Shown here: positions 9,562 to 18,326 of the stretch, one piece after another
How the letters are laid out: each line of letters opens with the position of its first letter
Numbering within the stretch: position 1 is the first letter of the stretch
Made by a program: the position numbers and the translations under genes
From: Intestinimonas timonensis
GTDB taxonomy: Bacteria > Bacillota > Clostridia > Oscillospirales > Oscillospiraceae
DNA: 64,000 nucleotides
Reading direction: 5' to 3'
Assembly (NCBI RefSeq): GCF_900626145.1
Contig: NZ_LR130817.1
Span: 1,480,382 to 1,544,381 of the forward strand
The notes under the pieces: generated by a model
What the model was told of the DNA's origin: nothing
What the model saw: the letters and a program-made list of their open reading frames with translations, nothing else
Database searches by the model: none

Positions 9562-9900
9562 TCACTTGTCCAGCTTTTCGATGAGCTCCAGGATGTGGGC
9601 GCCCTCGGCGATGGAGTCGTCGGCCACGAAGGTGAGCTCTGGGGTATACCGGAGCTGGAGGGCCTGGCCCAGCTCCCGGCGCAGATAGCCGCTGGCCGAC
9701 TTGAGGCCCTTGACCACCTCTTTGACGTCGCTCTTGTCCAGCATGCTCACATAGACCTTGGCGTACCGCAGGTCAGGGGCGGTGTCCACCGCCGTGATGG
9801 AGACCAGTCCGTGGACGCGGGGGTCCTTCACGGTCCGGATCAGGGCCGAGAGCTCCCGCTGGATCTCCTCGTTGATGCGTCCGATACGATTGCTTGCCAT
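9562..9900 (-). CDS. rbfA: 30S ribosome-binding factor A
   Basis: Late-stage 16S rRNA maturation and cold-adaptation factor of 112 residues, a usual length. A KH-like fold is indicated by the N-terminal RIGRINEEIQRELSALI helix and the VSITAVDTAPDLRYAKVYVS strand pair, then LRRELGQALQLRYTPEL. It follows infB, but separated by a 241-bp gap containing the infB 3'-end duplication element described separately. That gap also holds a weak hairpin (9921-9968) just upstream of the start codon. Confidence 0.94.
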   Translation of the reverse strand: MASNRIGRINEEIQRELSALIRTVKDPRVHGLVSITAVDTAPDLRYAKVYVSMLDKSDVKEVVKGLKSASGYLRRELGQALQLRYTPELTFVADDSIAEGAHILELIEKLDK

Positions 9901-9992
9901 ATTTTTCTCCTATCAAGCATACAGACCCGTCCCCTCCTCAAATGACTTGGGGATGGAACAGGTCTGTTTGGTTGTATTTCTTTTCAGTAAGG

Positions 9993-10162
9993 TCAGACCT
10001 CGATCTGCTCCATCTCGTCGTCGCAAACTCCACACCGCTCCGTCCGGCTCCCGCCGGACATCCGCTCCGTTTCGTTGCTCCTCCTCTCCACACCGGACCC
10101 GCTTCGCTGGGCTCCGGTATGGTTTGGACGCCGGTGGAGAATCACACCTCAATCTGCTCCAT
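9993..10162 (-). repeat. infB 3'-end duplication flanking a hairpin-rich insert
   Basis: The last six codons and stop of infB (10142-10162, encoding MEQIEV) recur at 9993-10013 with 19 of 21 bases identical. Both differences are synonymous (Ile and Val third positions). Similarity ends exactly at the stop codon. The 128-bp insert between the copies has a 7-bp stem around GTCCGGC/GCCGGAC, a second hairpin near 10093-10120, and an internally repeated GGTGTGGAG on the minus strand. The insert has no homology to infB or rbfA. A 79-codon frame across it is not a convincing gene. Confidence 0.8.
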
Positions 10163-12535
10163 GAGGTAGGCCTCGATGATGTCGCCCTCTTTGATGTCCT
10201 GGAACTTCTCGAAGGTGATGCCGCACTCGTAGCCCTGGGCGACCTCCTTCACGCTGTCCTTGAAGCGCTGGAGGGAGGCGATGGCACCGTCGTAGATGAC
10301 GATGTTGTCCCGCAGCAGGCGCATCTGGGCACCGCGCTGCATCTTGCCCTCGGTGACGTAGCAGCCGGCCACCATGCCCACGCCGGTGATCCGGAACACG
10401 TTCCGGACCTCGGCCCGGCCCAGGTCCACTTCCTTGAACTTGGGGGCCAGCATGCCCTTCATGGCGGCCTCAACCTCGTTGATGGCGTCATAGATGACCC
10501 GGTACATCCGCATATCCACATTCATGCGGGCGGCCGAATCACGGGCATTGTTGTCGGGACGGACGTTGAAGCCCACGATGATGGCGCCGGAGGTGGCGGC
10601 CAGCATGACGTCGCTCTCGCTGATGGCACCCACCGCGCAGTGGATGACCCGGACCCGGACCTCCTCGTTGGAGATCTTCTCCAGGGAGGACTTCACGGCC
10701 TCGGCGGAGCCCTGCACGTCGGCCTTGACGATGATGTTCAGGTTCTTCATCTCGCCGGCCTGAATCTGGCTGAACAGGTCCTCCAGAGAGACCTTCTGGC
10801 CCACGGGGCCGCTCATACGGTCCTTCTGCTCCTGCTTGCGCTGCTCCACCAGCTCACGGGCCATGCGCTCGTCGTCCACGGCGTGGAAGTCGTCGCCGGC
10901 GCCGGGCACTTCGCTCATGCCGATGATCTCCACAGGTACGGAGGGACCGGCCTCCTTCAGCTTCTCGCCACGGGCGTTGGTCATAGCGCGGACACGGCCC
11001 ACGGCGGTGCCGGCAATGATGATGTCGCCCTGGTGCAGGGTGCCGTTCTGGACCAGCAGGGTGGCCACGGGGCCGCGGCCCTTGTCCAGCCGGGCCTCGA
11101 TGACGGCGCCGTGGGCAGAGCGGTTGGGATTGGCCTTAAGCTCCTGCATCTCGGCGGTGAGGACCACCATGTCCAGCAGGTTGTCGATGCCCTCGCCGGT
11201 CTTGGCGGAGATGGGGCAGATGATGGTTTCGCCGCCCCACTCCTCGGGCACCAGCTCATACTCGGTGAGCTGCTGCTTGATGCGGTCGGGGTTGGCCTCG
11301 GGCTTATCCATCTTGTTGATAGCCACGATGATGGGGATATTGGCGGCCTTGGCGTGGTTGATGGACTCCACGGTCTGGGGCATGATGCCGTCGTCAGCGG
11401 CCACCACCAGGATGGCGATGTCGGTGATCATGGCGCCGCGGGCACGCATGGCGGTGAAGGCCTCATGGCCGGGGGTATCCAGGAAGGTGACGGGCTTGCC
11501 GCCCACATCCACCTGATAGGCGCCGATGTGCTGGGTAATGCCGCCGGCCTCGCCGGAGGCCACGTGGGCGGAACGGATATAGTCCAGCAGGGAGGTCTTG
11601 CCATGGTCGACGTGGCCCATGACCACCACCACGGGGGCCCGGGGGAGCAAATCCTCCTCCTTGTCCTCGCTGACGTCGATGAGCTTCTCCTCAATGGTAA
11701 CGATGACCTCGTGCTCCACCTTGCAGCCCATTTCCTCGGCAATGATGGCGGCGGTCTCGTAGTCGATGACGTCGGAGAGGGCGGCCATAACGCCGTTCTT
11801 GATGAGGCACTTGACCACCTCGGCGCCGGTCTTCTTCATGCGGGAGGCCAGCTCACCCACAGAGATCTCGTCAGGGATCTTGACCACCAGGGGGTGCTTT
11901 TTGGCGATCTCGGCCTGGAGGCGGCGCATCTTCTCCTGCTCCTCCGCCCGGCGCTTGCTGCCCTGGAAGCCGCCGCCCCGGCGCTGCTGGTTCCGGCCCT
12001 GGAACTTCTGCTTGCCGGCCTGCATCTGCTTGGTCTTGCCGGCGGCCAGATCCTCCAGCCGCTGGTCGTACTTCTCCAGGTTCACGTTGCCGCTCTTCCG
12101 GGTGTCCACGATCTTCTTCTCAGGGACCTTCCGGCTGACGGTGTTCTGCTGGGGCGCGCTCTGAGCAGGCTTCTGGGCCGGCTGCTGCTGGGGCTGCTGG
12201 CCCTTGCCGCCGTTGTTCTGGCCTCCGGCAGGCTTGCTGCCGCTCTGTGCTCCGGCAGCGGGCTTCTCCGCGCCCTTCTGGGGGGCGGGCGCCGCCTTGG
12301 TCTCATCGGCGGGCTTGGGCTCATGATAGGTGTCGGCAAAGATGCTCTCGATGCTGGCCACCTGGTTGTTCTGGGTCAGGTAGTCGAAGAGGATGGCCAG
12401 CTCCCCGTCCTCCAGCACCTGCATATTGTTCTTGGGGGCCTCTCCATACTTGCCCAGAATGTTGATGATCTCCTTGGGCGTGCGGTCAAAATCCTTGGCC
12501 ACGTCCCGAACTCTGTACTTGATCAGACTACTCAA
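10142..12535 (-). CDS. infB: Translation initiation factor IF-2
   Basis: GTPase that delivers initiator fMet-tRNA to the 30S subunit. The 797-residue protein has an N-terminal IF2_N module (residues 1-60, with [11 protein letters not shown]). A Gln/Ala/Pro-rich linker (about 75-150) and a second IF2_N copy (about 215-270) follow. The GTPase domain begins with GHVDHGKT near 308, DTPGHEAF near 355 and [10 protein letters not shown] near 410. Domains II to IV extend to the C-terminus. Its final residues are duplicated downstream of the stop codon. The gene starts 133 bp after ylxQ, behind a strong hairpin. Confidence 0.97.
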   Translation of the reverse strand: MSSLIKYRVRDVAKDFDRTPKEIINILGKYGEAPKNNMQVLEDGELAILFDYLTQNNQVASIESIFADTYHEPKPADETKAAPAPQKGAEKPAAGAQSGSKPAGGQNNGGKGQQPQQQPAQKPAQSAPQQNTVSRKVPEKKIVDTRKSGNVNLEKYDQRLEDLAAGKTKQMQAGKQKFQGRNQQRRGGGFQGSKRRAEEQEKMRRLQAEIAKKHPLVVKIPDEISVGELASRMKKTGAEVVKCLIKNGVMAALSDVIDYETAAIIAEEMGCKVEHEVIVTIEEKLIDVSEDKEEDLLPRAPVVVVMGHVDHGKTSLLDYIRSAHVASGEAGGITQHIGAYQVDVGGKPVTFLDTPGHEAFTAMRARGAMITDIAILVVAADDGIMPQTVESINHAKAANIPIIVAINKMDKPEANPDRIKQQLTEYELVPEEWGGETIICPISAKTGEGIDNLLDMVVLTAEMQELKANPNRSAHGAVIEARLDKGRGPVATLLVQNGTLHQGDIIIAGTAVGRVRAMTNARGEKLKEAGPSVPVEIIGMSEVPGAGDDFHAVDDERMARELVEQRKQEQKDRMSGPVGQKVSLEDLFSQIQAGEMKNLNIIVKADVQGSAEAVKSSLEKISNEEVRVRVIHCAVGAISESDVMLAATSGAIIVGFNVRPDNNARDSAARMNVDMRMYRVIYDAINEVEAAMKGMLAPKFKEVDLGRAEVRNVFRITGVGMVAGCYVTEGKMQRGAQMRLLRDNIVIYDGAIASLQRFKDSVKEVAQGYECGITFEKFQDIKEGDIIEAYLMEQIEV

Positions 12536-12559
12536 ATAAATTCCCTCCGTTGATCGTTG

Positions 12560-12618
12560 GGATCACTTCAATACGAAAACCCGGAGCGGAGATCCGGGCT
12601 TGCGTATTGAAGCGATCC
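12560..12618 (-). promoter_or_regulatory. Nested hairpin in the ylxQ-infB spacer
   Basis: A 16-bp stem (GGATCACTTCAATACG at 12560-12575 with CGTATTGAAGCGATCC at 12603-12618; one G-T pair) encloses a smaller hairpin CCCGG/CCGGG. On the minus strand the smaller one is followed by TTTT. It therefore looks like a small terminator inside a larger, mutually compatible stem. It may attenuate infB or protect the upstream mRNA end. Function is inferred from structure only. Confidence 0.55.
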
Positions 12619-12668
12619 GCAGGCCGTTACTTCCTTCCTGCCGCATCCGCGGCCTCATCTGTACCCTT

Positions 12669-13205
12669 TCACGTCACGTGACGCCCTCCTCCGCGCTTTG
12701 TACCCTTTCCGGGACCTTTCCGCACCTGCTTCTTCCGGCCGGCTGCCTTGCCGGGCGCCGCCGGTCTGGCGGGCGCAGCCCAAGGCTTGGCCGCCGCCCG
12801 CTCCAGTTTCTTCTCGTGCCGCCGCTGCTCCTTCTGCCGCTGGAGGGCCCGCTGGGCTTTCTCCTCCAGGTCAGCGGCCGTCGCGCCGTACTGCTCTCCG
12901 TCCGCCTCTGCCAGCTTTTGGGCAAAGGCAGCCGCCAGGCCGTAGTCGGTGAGGGCCAGCATAGCGCAGGAGGAGCGGCCCACAGAGAGGCCCAGCTCCC
13001 CCTTGGTATAGGGGCTCTGGAGAACAGGCACCCCGGCGGACAGGGCGAAGTGGGAGGCCCGGCGCAGGGTGTTGTCGGCGGCGTCGGAGGCCAGCACCAC
13101 CAGCCGGGCCTTGTGCGCCCGGGCGGCAGCGGCCACAGGCTCCTCGCCCACCTCCACACGGCCGCCCTTCCGGGCCAGGCCGATGAGCCGAAGCGCGTTA
13201 TCCAT
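12669..13205 (-). CDS. ylxQ: L7Ae/L30e-family RNA-binding protein YlxQ with long basic tail
   Basis: Ribosomal-protein-like K-turn binding fold (about residues 1-95: ALRLIGLARKGGRVEVGEEPV, VVLASDAADNTLRR). It is followed by an unusually long Lys/Arg/Ala-rich tail to residue 178; classical YlxQ proteins are about 100 residues. The tail (AQRALQRQKEQRRHEKKLERAAAKPW and on) looks like a helical, nucleic-acid-binding extension. It overlaps ylxR by 8 bp and precedes infB, the canonical place. The exact role of YlxQ is unknown. Confidence 0.88.
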   Translation of the reverse strand: MDNALRLIGLARKGGRVEVGEEPVAAAARAHKARLVVLASDAADNTLRRASHFALSAGVPVLQSPYTKGELGLSVGRSSCAMLALTDYGLAAAFAQKLAEADGEQYGATAADLEEKAQRALQRQKEQRRHEKKLERAAAKPWAAPARPAAPGKAAGRKKQVRKGPGKGTKRGGGRHVT

Positions 13206-13476
13206 CCTGCTCCTCCCCCCTCTTCATCTGACCCTCCAGGGCCTCATAGACCTCCGGCGGCAGAGCCGCCGAAAAGGCCCGCTCCAGAGCTTTGGACTTC
13301 CGGGCCTTCTTCAGGCACTCTGGATCAGGGCACACATAGGCACCCCGGCCCGGCTTCTTTCCTTTGAAATCCAGGGAGACCTCCCCTTCAGGGGAGCGCA
13401 CCACCCGGATGAGCTGACGCTTTTCCTTCATCTCCCGGCAGCCCACACACTGCCGCATGGGGATCTTCTTCGGCAT
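13198..13476 (-). CDS. ylxR: YlxR family nucleic-acid-binding protein (RnpM)
   Basis: A 92-residue YlxR protein with the family motifs MRQCVGCREMKEKRQLIRVV near the N-terminus and GRGAYVCPDPECLKKARK near the centre. YlxR proteins have been tied to RNase P modulation in Firmicutes; here that is family knowledge only. It starts 16 bp after the small acidic ORF and overlaps ylxQ by 8 bp. Confidence 0.92.
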   Translation of the reverse strand: MPKKIPMRQCVGCREMKEKRQLIRVVRSPEGEVSLDFKGKKPGRGAYVCPDPECLKKARKSKALERAFSAALPPEVYEALEGQMKRGEEQDG

Positions 13477-13491
13477 GTCACACGCCCCCCT

Positions 13492-13647
13492 TTACCAAAT
13501 ACCGTTCTCGTCCTCGGTCTCCCGGTCGGAGTCCTCCTCTGTCGGGATACCGAAGGTGAAGTTCTCCTCCTCCGGCTCCGTACCGTCAGAGACCGGATGC
13601 CGGACGGCGTCGGGTCCAAAGAACCAGTCCCATTTCTCCCAGTCCAT
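13492..13647 (-). CDS. Small acidic protein between nusA and ylxR (51 aa)
   Basis: A short frame starting MDWEKWDWFFGPDAVRHPVS and ending ETEDENGIW. It has a GGGAGG ribosome-site candidate 9 nt before the ATG. About one third of its residues are Asp or Glu, and it is Trp-rich at the N-terminus. It fills the gap between the duplicated nusA end and ylxR and runs in the same direction, with a 15-bp gap to ylxR. I do not recognise the family. Coding status rests on the ribosome site, position and composition. Confidence 0.5.
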   Translation of the reverse strand: MDWEKWDWFFGPDAVRHPVSDGTEPEEENFTFGIPTEEDSDRETEDENGIW

Positions 13648-13680
13648 GTCCCTGCGCCTCCCGACGCTCTCCTGTGAGGA

Positions 13681-14106
13681 TCACTCCTCGATGTCCACGC
13701 TCTCCTCGGGCTCCTCTTCGATCTCCACCTCGGCGTCCTCTACCGTGGGCAGCTCGCCCGGGTCGGACTCCGGCTTAATGTCGATCTTGTAGCCCGTCAG
13801 CTTGGCCGCCAGACGGGCGTTCTGGCCACCCCCACAAAAGGCAGCGCCTTTTGCGGGGACCCCGGTCTCCACTTGATTTGGGCGGAGTGAATCCGCCCAA
13901 ACCCAAGCTTTGCCCAAGGGCAAAGGCTTGACGCGGCAGACGCCGCGGACAGGAGGGCCTTACTCCTCGATGTCCACGCTCTCCTCGGGCTCCTCTTCGA
14001 TCTCCACTTCGGCGTCCTCCACCGTGGGCAGCTCGCCCGGGTCGGACTCCGGCTTGATGTCGATCTTGTAGCCCGTCAACTTGGCCGCCAGACGGGCGTT
14101 CTGGCC
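13681..14106 (-). repeat. nusA 3'-end duplication flanking a multi-hairpin insert
   Basis: The last 48 codons plus stop of nusA (13960-14106, 147 bp) are repeated at 13681-13827. The encoded residues are identical. There are four synonymous substitutions and a TAA/TGA stop swap. Between the copies lies a 132-bp insert made almost entirely of inverted repeats: arms CGCGGC/GCCGCG, TTTGCCC/GGGCAAA, TTTGGGCGGA/TCCGCCCAAA (loop TTCAC), and CCCC-AAAAGGC/GCCTTTT-GGGG. An 80-codon frame spans part of the insert and the second copy, but nothing suggests it is an independent gene. Confidence 0.92.
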
Positions 14107-15129
14107 CTCTTTGCCGATGGCCAGGGAGAGCTGGTCGTCGGGCACCAGCACCCGGCAGCTCTTGCCGTCGGGCAGCAGGTCCACGCTGACCACGTCGGCG
14201 GGAGAGAGGGCCGCCGCCACATAGGCGGTGGGGTCCTCACTGTACTTGATGATGTCCACCTTTTCACCGTGGAGCTCCTCCACGATGTTGTTGACCCGCT
14301 GGCCGCCGGGGCCCACGCAGGCGCCGATGGGGTCCACGTTCTCGTCGGCGGACCAGACGGCGATCTTAGTGCGGCTGCCCGCCTCACGGGCGATGGACTT
14401 GACCTCCACGGTGCCGTCGTAGATCTCGGGGATCTCCAGCTCAAAGAGACGCTTGACCAGACCGGGATGGGTGCGTGAGATGAGGACCTGGGGCCCTCTG
14501 GTGGAGCGGCGGACCTCCACCACGTAGACCTTCAGCCGGTCGCCCTCATGGATCTCCTCCCCGCGGACCTGCTCGCCGGGGGCCAGGAAAGCCTCGGTGT
14601 ACTCGCTGCTGGAGCTGATACGCAGGTTGGCAGCGCCGCTGCGGGGGTCGATGCGGGTGACGATACCGGTGAGGATCTCGTGCTCCTTGGAACTGAACTC
14701 ATCATAGATCATGCCCCGCTCGGCCTCCCGGATACCCTGGATAATGACCTGGCGGGCGGTCTGGGCGGCAATGCGGCCAAAGTTCTTGGGCTTGACCTCG
14801 ATGCGGACCACATCCCCCAGCTCGGCGTGGGGGATGGCCCGGCGGGCCTCCTCCAGAGACATCTCGGTAGCCGGGTTGTCCACGGTCTCCACGATGTCCT
14901 TGAGGATGAACATGCGCACCTGGCCGGTCTCGGGGTTGGCCTTGACCTCAATGTTGTCCCCGGCGCCCTCGTGGTCCCGCTTGTAGGCGGAGGCCAGGGC
15001 CTGGGTGATCTTCTCCATCATATAGCCGGCGGGAATGCCCTTTTCCTTCTCGATCTGGGCAATGGCGGCGAAAAACTCCTGGCCGTCGTTCTCGCTGCTG
15101 TTGGTCTTTTTCGCGTTCTTTCTCGGCAT
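13960..15129 (-). CDS. nusA: Transcription termination/antitermination factor NusA
   Basis: RNA polymerase-associated factor controlling pausing, termination and antitermination. The 389-residue protein contains the N-terminal RNAP-binding domain (about 1-130) and an S1 domain (about 135-205, [21 protein letters not shown]). Two KH domains follow ([15 protein letters not shown] and [16 protein letters not shown]), then an acidic tail rich in Glu. It follows rimP with a 14-bp gap. Its terminal 147 bp are duplicated downstream of its stop codon, so the native gene is intact while a second 3' end is left behind. Confidence 0.97.
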   Translation of the reverse strand: MPRKNAKKTNSSENDGQEFFAAIAQIEKEKGIPAGYMMEKITQALASAYKRDHEGAGDNIEVKANPETGQVRMFILKDIVETVDNPATEMSLEEARRAIPHAELGDVVRIEVKPKNFGRIAAQTARQVIIQGIREAERGMIYDEFSSKEHEILTGIVTRIDPRSGAANLRISSSSEYTEAFLAPGEQVRGEEIHEGDRLKVYVVEVRRSTRGPQVLISRTHPGLVKRLFELEIPEIYDGTVEVKSIAREAGSRTKIAVWSADENVDPIGACVGPGGQRVNNIVEELHGEKVDIIKYSEDPTAYVAAALSPADVVSVDLLPDGKSCRVLVPDDQLSLAIGKEGQNARLAAKLTGYKIDIKPESDPGELPTVEDAEVEIEEEPEESVDIEE

Positions 15130-15143
15130 TTCGTTATTCTCCC

Positions 15144-15599
15144 TTAAAAGCTCACGTGCAGCCGCACCTGAGCAACGTCTTTCTTCTCCAAAGTCACGTC
15201 TCCGCCGGGGAGCTCCACGGTCACATTCCCGTTGTCATAGCCCTTGAGCACACCGGTGAGCTCCTTACGCCCCTCCCGGGCCCGGTAGAGCTTCACATCC
15301 ACCTCGCTGCCCGTGAACTGGGCGAAGTGCTCCGGCTTCTTCAGCACCCGGTCGGCGCCGGCGGAGGACACCTCCAGGGTATAGCTCCCCTCGATGGGGT
15401 CGGCCTCGTCCAGGGCGTCACTGAGGGGACGGCTCACCGCCTCACAGTCATTGATGGACACCCCGCCCTCCTTGTCGATGTAGATCCGGAGAAACCACTC
15501 CCCCGCTTCCTTTACGTACTCTACATCCCAGAGCGAGCACCCGGCGGCCTCCACGATGGGCGCCGCCAATCCCGCCGTGAGTTCAGTCACTTTTGCCAT
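15144..15599 (-). CDS. rimP: Ribosome maturation factor RimP
   Basis: 30S maturation factor of 151 residues. The N-terminal domain has VEAAGCSLWDVEYVKEAG and LRIYIDKEGGVSINDCEAVSR, then LDEADPIEGSYTLEVSSAGADR, the family hallmark. The C-terminal SH3-like domain includes LTGVLKGYDNGNVTVEL. It is the first gene of the rimP-nusA-infB operon; its promoter lies about 110 bp upstream. Confidence 0.95.
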   Translation of the reverse strand: MAKVTELTAGLAAPIVEAAGCSLWDVEYVKEAGEWFLRIYIDKEGGVSINDCEAVSRPLSDALDEADPIEGSYTLEVSSAGADRVLKKPEHFAQFTGSEVDVKLYRAREGRKELTGVLKGYDNGNVTVELPGGDVTLEKKDVAQVRLHVSF

Positions 15600-15658
15600 G
15601 TTTCGTCCCCCCTGACGCGCTTTTCCAGATACTTACAGATCCGTTTTTTTCAATAAGA

Positions 15659-15739
15659 AAGAGCGGGGCGGACCCCACTCTTGACGGATACGTACACTGC
15701 TAGTATAGGCAGTATACCATACGGATAGCCTGATTGCAA
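15659..15739 (-). promoter_or_regulatory. Promoter and leader hairpin of the rimP-nusA-infB operon
   Basis: Minus-strand sigma-A promoter with -35 TTGCAA (15734-15739) and -10 TATACT (15711-15716), 17-bp spacer. The -10 region overlaps a small dyad (ACTGC/GCAGT). About 30 nt downstream the leader can form a stem (15659-15682, AAGAG-GGG/CCC-CTCTT) followed by a T-rich stretch. This could be an attenuator through which NusA controls its own operon; that last point is inference. Confidence 0.7.
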
Positions 15740-15792
15740 GATTTTTACCGGGAAATCTCGAAAATACATGGGCTTTTCCCCTCTGAAAAGGA

Positions 15793-15820
15793 GAGACCCG
15801 GGCATTCAGGCCCGGGTCTC
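15793..15820 (-). terminator. Terminator of the ABC importer operon
   Basis: 11-bp stem GAGACCCGGGC/GCCCGGGTCTC with a 6-nt loop, followed on the minus strand by CTTTTC. It overlaps the last codons of the ATPase gene. Confidence 0.85.
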
Positions 15821-16411
15821 CTCTATGGTATGCAAAGGGGAACCGTCCAGGTCCACCCGCCGGGTGGCTAGGGCAACGGTGTGGTGTTCGTGGGCGCACA
15901 GCAGCACGGGGAGCCCCAGGCCGTACACCGCCTCCATGAGGGTCTCCGTCCGGGCCTGGTCCACCCCGGCAAAGGGCTCGTCCAGCAGCACCCAACCCCG
16001 GCGGACCTCTGCCAGGGCCAGGGACCGGACCAGGGAGAGCCGCCGGGCCATACCGCCGGAGAGGGCGGCGGGATAGGTCCCCTCCTCGCCCTCCAGCCCT
16101 GCTGCCGCCAGCCACCGCCTGGCAGTCTCCCGGTCCGGCCGGGGCAGCACATCGGTGATGTGCTGTTCCGCTGTCCGCCAGGGGAAGAGACGGTTTTCCT
16201 GGAAAAGGAGGACAGCCTTCGACGGGTCCAGGCCAGCGCTGGTGCCGGAGGACGGTGTCTCCAGCCCCATCAGGACGCGCAGCAGGGTGGTCTTGCCGCA
16301 GCCGGAGGGCCCGGCCAGCGCCGTGACCCCCTCCGCCGGCACGGTCAGAGAGAACCGGTCCAATACCAGCTTATCGCCGTAGGACACCGTCAGCTCACGG
16401 ATCTCCAGCAC
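15806..16411 (-). CDS. ABC transporter ATP-binding protein (TauB/SsuB-like)
   Basis: ATPase subunit of an importer, 201 residues from a GTG start at 16411 ([17 protein letters not shown]). That start was chosen because GGGAGGG lies 7-8 nt before it; the open frame begins earlier, inside the permease gene. It has Walker [12 protein letters not shown], a Q-loop ([11 protein letters not shown]), signature [13 protein letters not shown], Walker [13 protein letters not shown], and an H-loop in [12 protein letters not shown]. It is shorter than typical TauB (about 250), with a compact C-terminus. The start overlaps the permease end by 17 bp. The substrate is unknown. Confidence 0.9.
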   Translation of the reverse strand: MLEIRELTVSYGDKLVLDRFSLTVPAEGVTALAGPSGCGKTTLLRVLMGLETPSSGTSAGLDPSKAVLLFQENRLFPWRTAEQHITDVLPRPDRETARRWLAAAGLEGEEGTYPAALSGGMARRLSLVRSLALAEVRRGWVLLDEPFAGVDQARTETLMEAVYGLGLPVLLCAHEHHTVALATRRVDLDGSPLHTIEETRA

Positions 16412-17267
16412 GGTCGTTCCCTCCCTTCCCCCGCTCCAGCCTGCCCAGCAGCCGTCCCAGGACCCCCTCCAGCACAAAGCTGAGGAAGAGTACGGTCAGG
16501 GTCCAGGCGAAGAGGGCCGGGGTCTCCAGATAGGTCTTGGCATTGCTCACCTGGGTACCGATGGCCAGCTTGGGCAGGCACAGCACCTCGGCGGCCACCC
16601 CCGCCTTCCAGGCCAGGCCCAGGCTGGTACGGCAGGCAGCGGCAAAGTAGGGCAGCACCGAGGGTACATACACCAGGGTCAGGGTGCGCCGACGTGGAAA
16701 GCCGTATGCCCGGGCCAGCTCCAGCAGCTGAGCGTCGGTGCTCTCCACTCCCTGGACCACGTTCCCCCACACTACGGGCAGGACCATAAGGGCAGCGATG
16801 ATGGCGGGCACCCAGTTCCGATCAGCCCACAGCAGCACCAATATAATAAAGGAGGCCACCGGAGCGGCCCGGACCACCTTCACCGCCGGGGCAAAGATCA
16901 GCCGGGCCCACCGGGAAACGGCGGTGAGAGCGGCCATGACGGTGCCCAGTCCCACCCCCGCGGCGGCACCGGCGAAGACCCGGCACAGGGAGGCTGCCGC
17001 TGTCCGCCAGAAGTCCACTGTACCCACCAGCTCCACCAGCTCCTGGGCCACCCTGGGGGGCGCCGGCAGGATGAAGGCCTGGCCCTCCCACAGACAGGTG
17101 AGGAGCCCCGAAATGTCTCCGGTCTGCCGCCAGGTCGTCCACGCCGCTTCCAGGCTCCGGTGTCCGGCGCACAGGGCGGCGCCCTCCCACACCAGCAGCC
17201 AAAACAGGATGGGCAAAAGCCGCTCCCGCCAGCCTTTGGCAGGAGCGGCAGTCAGCCTCTTGTTCAC
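16395..17267 (-). CDS. ABC transporter permease (BPD type, TauC/SsuC-like)
   Basis: A 290-residue inner-membrane permease with about six helices. The EAA loop sits in [20 protein letters not shown] followed by [25 protein letters not shown], the pattern of nitrate/sulfonate/taurine permeases. The first 4 bp overlap the stop of the substrate-binding protein gene (ATGA). It works with the adjacent ATPase and lipoprotein. The family imports sulfonates, nitrate, thiamin precursors and similar compounds; nothing here decides which. Confidence 0.9.
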   Translation of the reverse strand: MNKRLTAAPAKGWRERLLPILFWLLVWEGAALCAGHRSLEAAWTTWRQTGDISGLLTCLWEGQAFILPAPPRVAQELVELVGTVDFWRTAAASLCRVFAGAAAGVGLGTVMAALTAVSRWARLIFAPAVKVVRAAPVASFIILVLLWADRNWVPAIIAALMVLPVVWGNVVQGVESTDAQLLELARAYGFPRRRTLTLVYVPSVLPYFAAACRTSLGLAWKAGVAAEVLCLPKLAIGTQVSNAKTYLETPALFAWTLTVLFLSFVLEGVLGRLLGRLERGKGGNDRAGDP

Positions 17268-18325
17268 CCTTCGTAGTAGAAGGCGTCGTCGGGGATGCCC
17301 CCGCCGATGGAGTCGGGATTGGCCTGGTAGAGGACCTCATAGTAGCCCTGGATGGCGCTGCGCATGTCGGAGGCACCGGTGATGCACACCAGAGCGCACT
17401 TGGGGATGGCTGCTTCGGCGATCTGGGCGTTGGCGGTGATGCCGTAGCTGGCCACCAGCTGAGCCGGATTCTCGTCACTGGAGAGGGCCAGATTATCCGG
17501 GTCGTTCATAAACTCCACCGAAGCTGCGTAATCGCTCAGGAAATTCTCCACAGCCTGGGGATTCTCCTCGATGAAGTCGGTCCGGGCCACGATGGTGGTC
17601 ATGGTGAGATGGCTGCCGTTCTGGAGGTTGTCCCACTCTGCAGACAGGTCCAGAGCCTCCCGGACATCGGCGTTCTTGAGCTGCACGGCGGTGGCGGCGG
17701 GGACGGGCAGCATGCACAGGTCGGCCTCGCCGCTGACCATCAGAGTGGTGATCTCGTCGCCGGTCTTCCACTGGATGTCCACATCAGCGGGGTCCACCCC
17801 GTTCTCGGTGAGGAGGTAGTTGAGGACATATTCGGGGTTGGCGCCCTGGCCGGTGGCATAGATGGTGCGACCGGCCAGATCGGCCATGGAGTGGACGGTG
17901 TCGCCGTTCTCCAGGATGTAGAGGACGCCCAGACCGCTGACGGCCAGCATCTGGATGCCGCCGTCGGTCTTATTATATAGGTTAGCGGCCACGTTGGAGG
18001 CCACGGCGGCGATGTCGATCTCGCCGTTGGTAAGGCCGGCGGCCACCTGGTCGTTGGCGGTGAACACCTCCACGTTATAGCTGTTGGCGGTGGTACCGGC
18101 ATCATTGTCGGCCATGAGCTTGGCGGCACCCACACCGGTGGGACCGTTGAGGACGGCGAAGCGGACGGTATCGCCCGTCTCCTGGGTGGGCTGGGCAGTG
18201 GTCTCCACCGGGGCGCTGGTCTCGGGCGCCGGAGTGGTGGTCTCGGCGCTCTTCTGGCCGCAGCCGGCCAGGGCGCCGCCCAGCATCAGCAGGGCCATGG
18301 TGAGGGCGAGCAGTTTTCTTTTCAT
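17264..18325 (-). CDS. ABC transporter substrate-binding lipoprotein (NMT1/TauA fold)
   Basis: Solute-binding lipoprotein of 353 residues. The start at 18325 (MKRKLLALTMALLML) was chosen for its GGAGG ribosome site and signal peptide; the open frame runs further upstream. The lipobox LAGC gives a lipidated cysteine near residue 22, then a Thr/Pro/Glu-rich linker. The mature domain has the NMT1/TauA pattern (VRFAVLNGPTGVGAAKLM, ANDQVAAGLTNGEIDIAAV, ANPEYVLNYLLTENGV, GEADLCMLPVPAATA). The stop overlaps the permease start. A Crp/Fnr regulator lies 1 bp upstream. Confidence 0.9.
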   Translation of the reverse strand: MKRKLLALTMALLMLGGALAGCGQKSAETTTPAPETSAPVETTAQPTQETGDTVRFAVLNGPTGVGAAKLMADNDAGTTANSYNVEVFTANDQVAAGLTNGEIDIAAVASNVAANLYNKTDGGIQMLAVSGLGVLYILENGDTVHSMADLAGRTIYATGQGANPEYVLNYLLTENGVDPADVDIQWKTGDEITTLMVSGEADLCMLPVPAATAVQLKNADVREALDLSAEWDNLQNGSHLTMTTIVARTDFIEENPQAVENFLSDYAASVEFMNDPDNLALSSDENPAQLVASYGITANAQIAEAAIPKCALVCITGASDMRSAIQGYYEVLYQANPDSIGGGIPDDAFYYEG

Positions 18326-18326
18326 G

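Noticed and set aside
9913..10152. 79-codon frame between rbfA and infB as a gene
   Set aside because: It runs across the duplicated infB end in a different frame and consists of Arg-rich, hairpin-derived sequence.
12661..12710. Short GAAAGGGTACA direct repeat at the ylxQ end as another gene-end duplication
   Set aside because: Only 11 bp, not aligned to the stop codon, and no inserted element between the copies.
13681..13923. 80-codon frame downstream of nusA as a separate gene
   Set aside because: Its last 48 codons are the duplicated nusA end and its first part reads through hairpins; there is no ribosome site.
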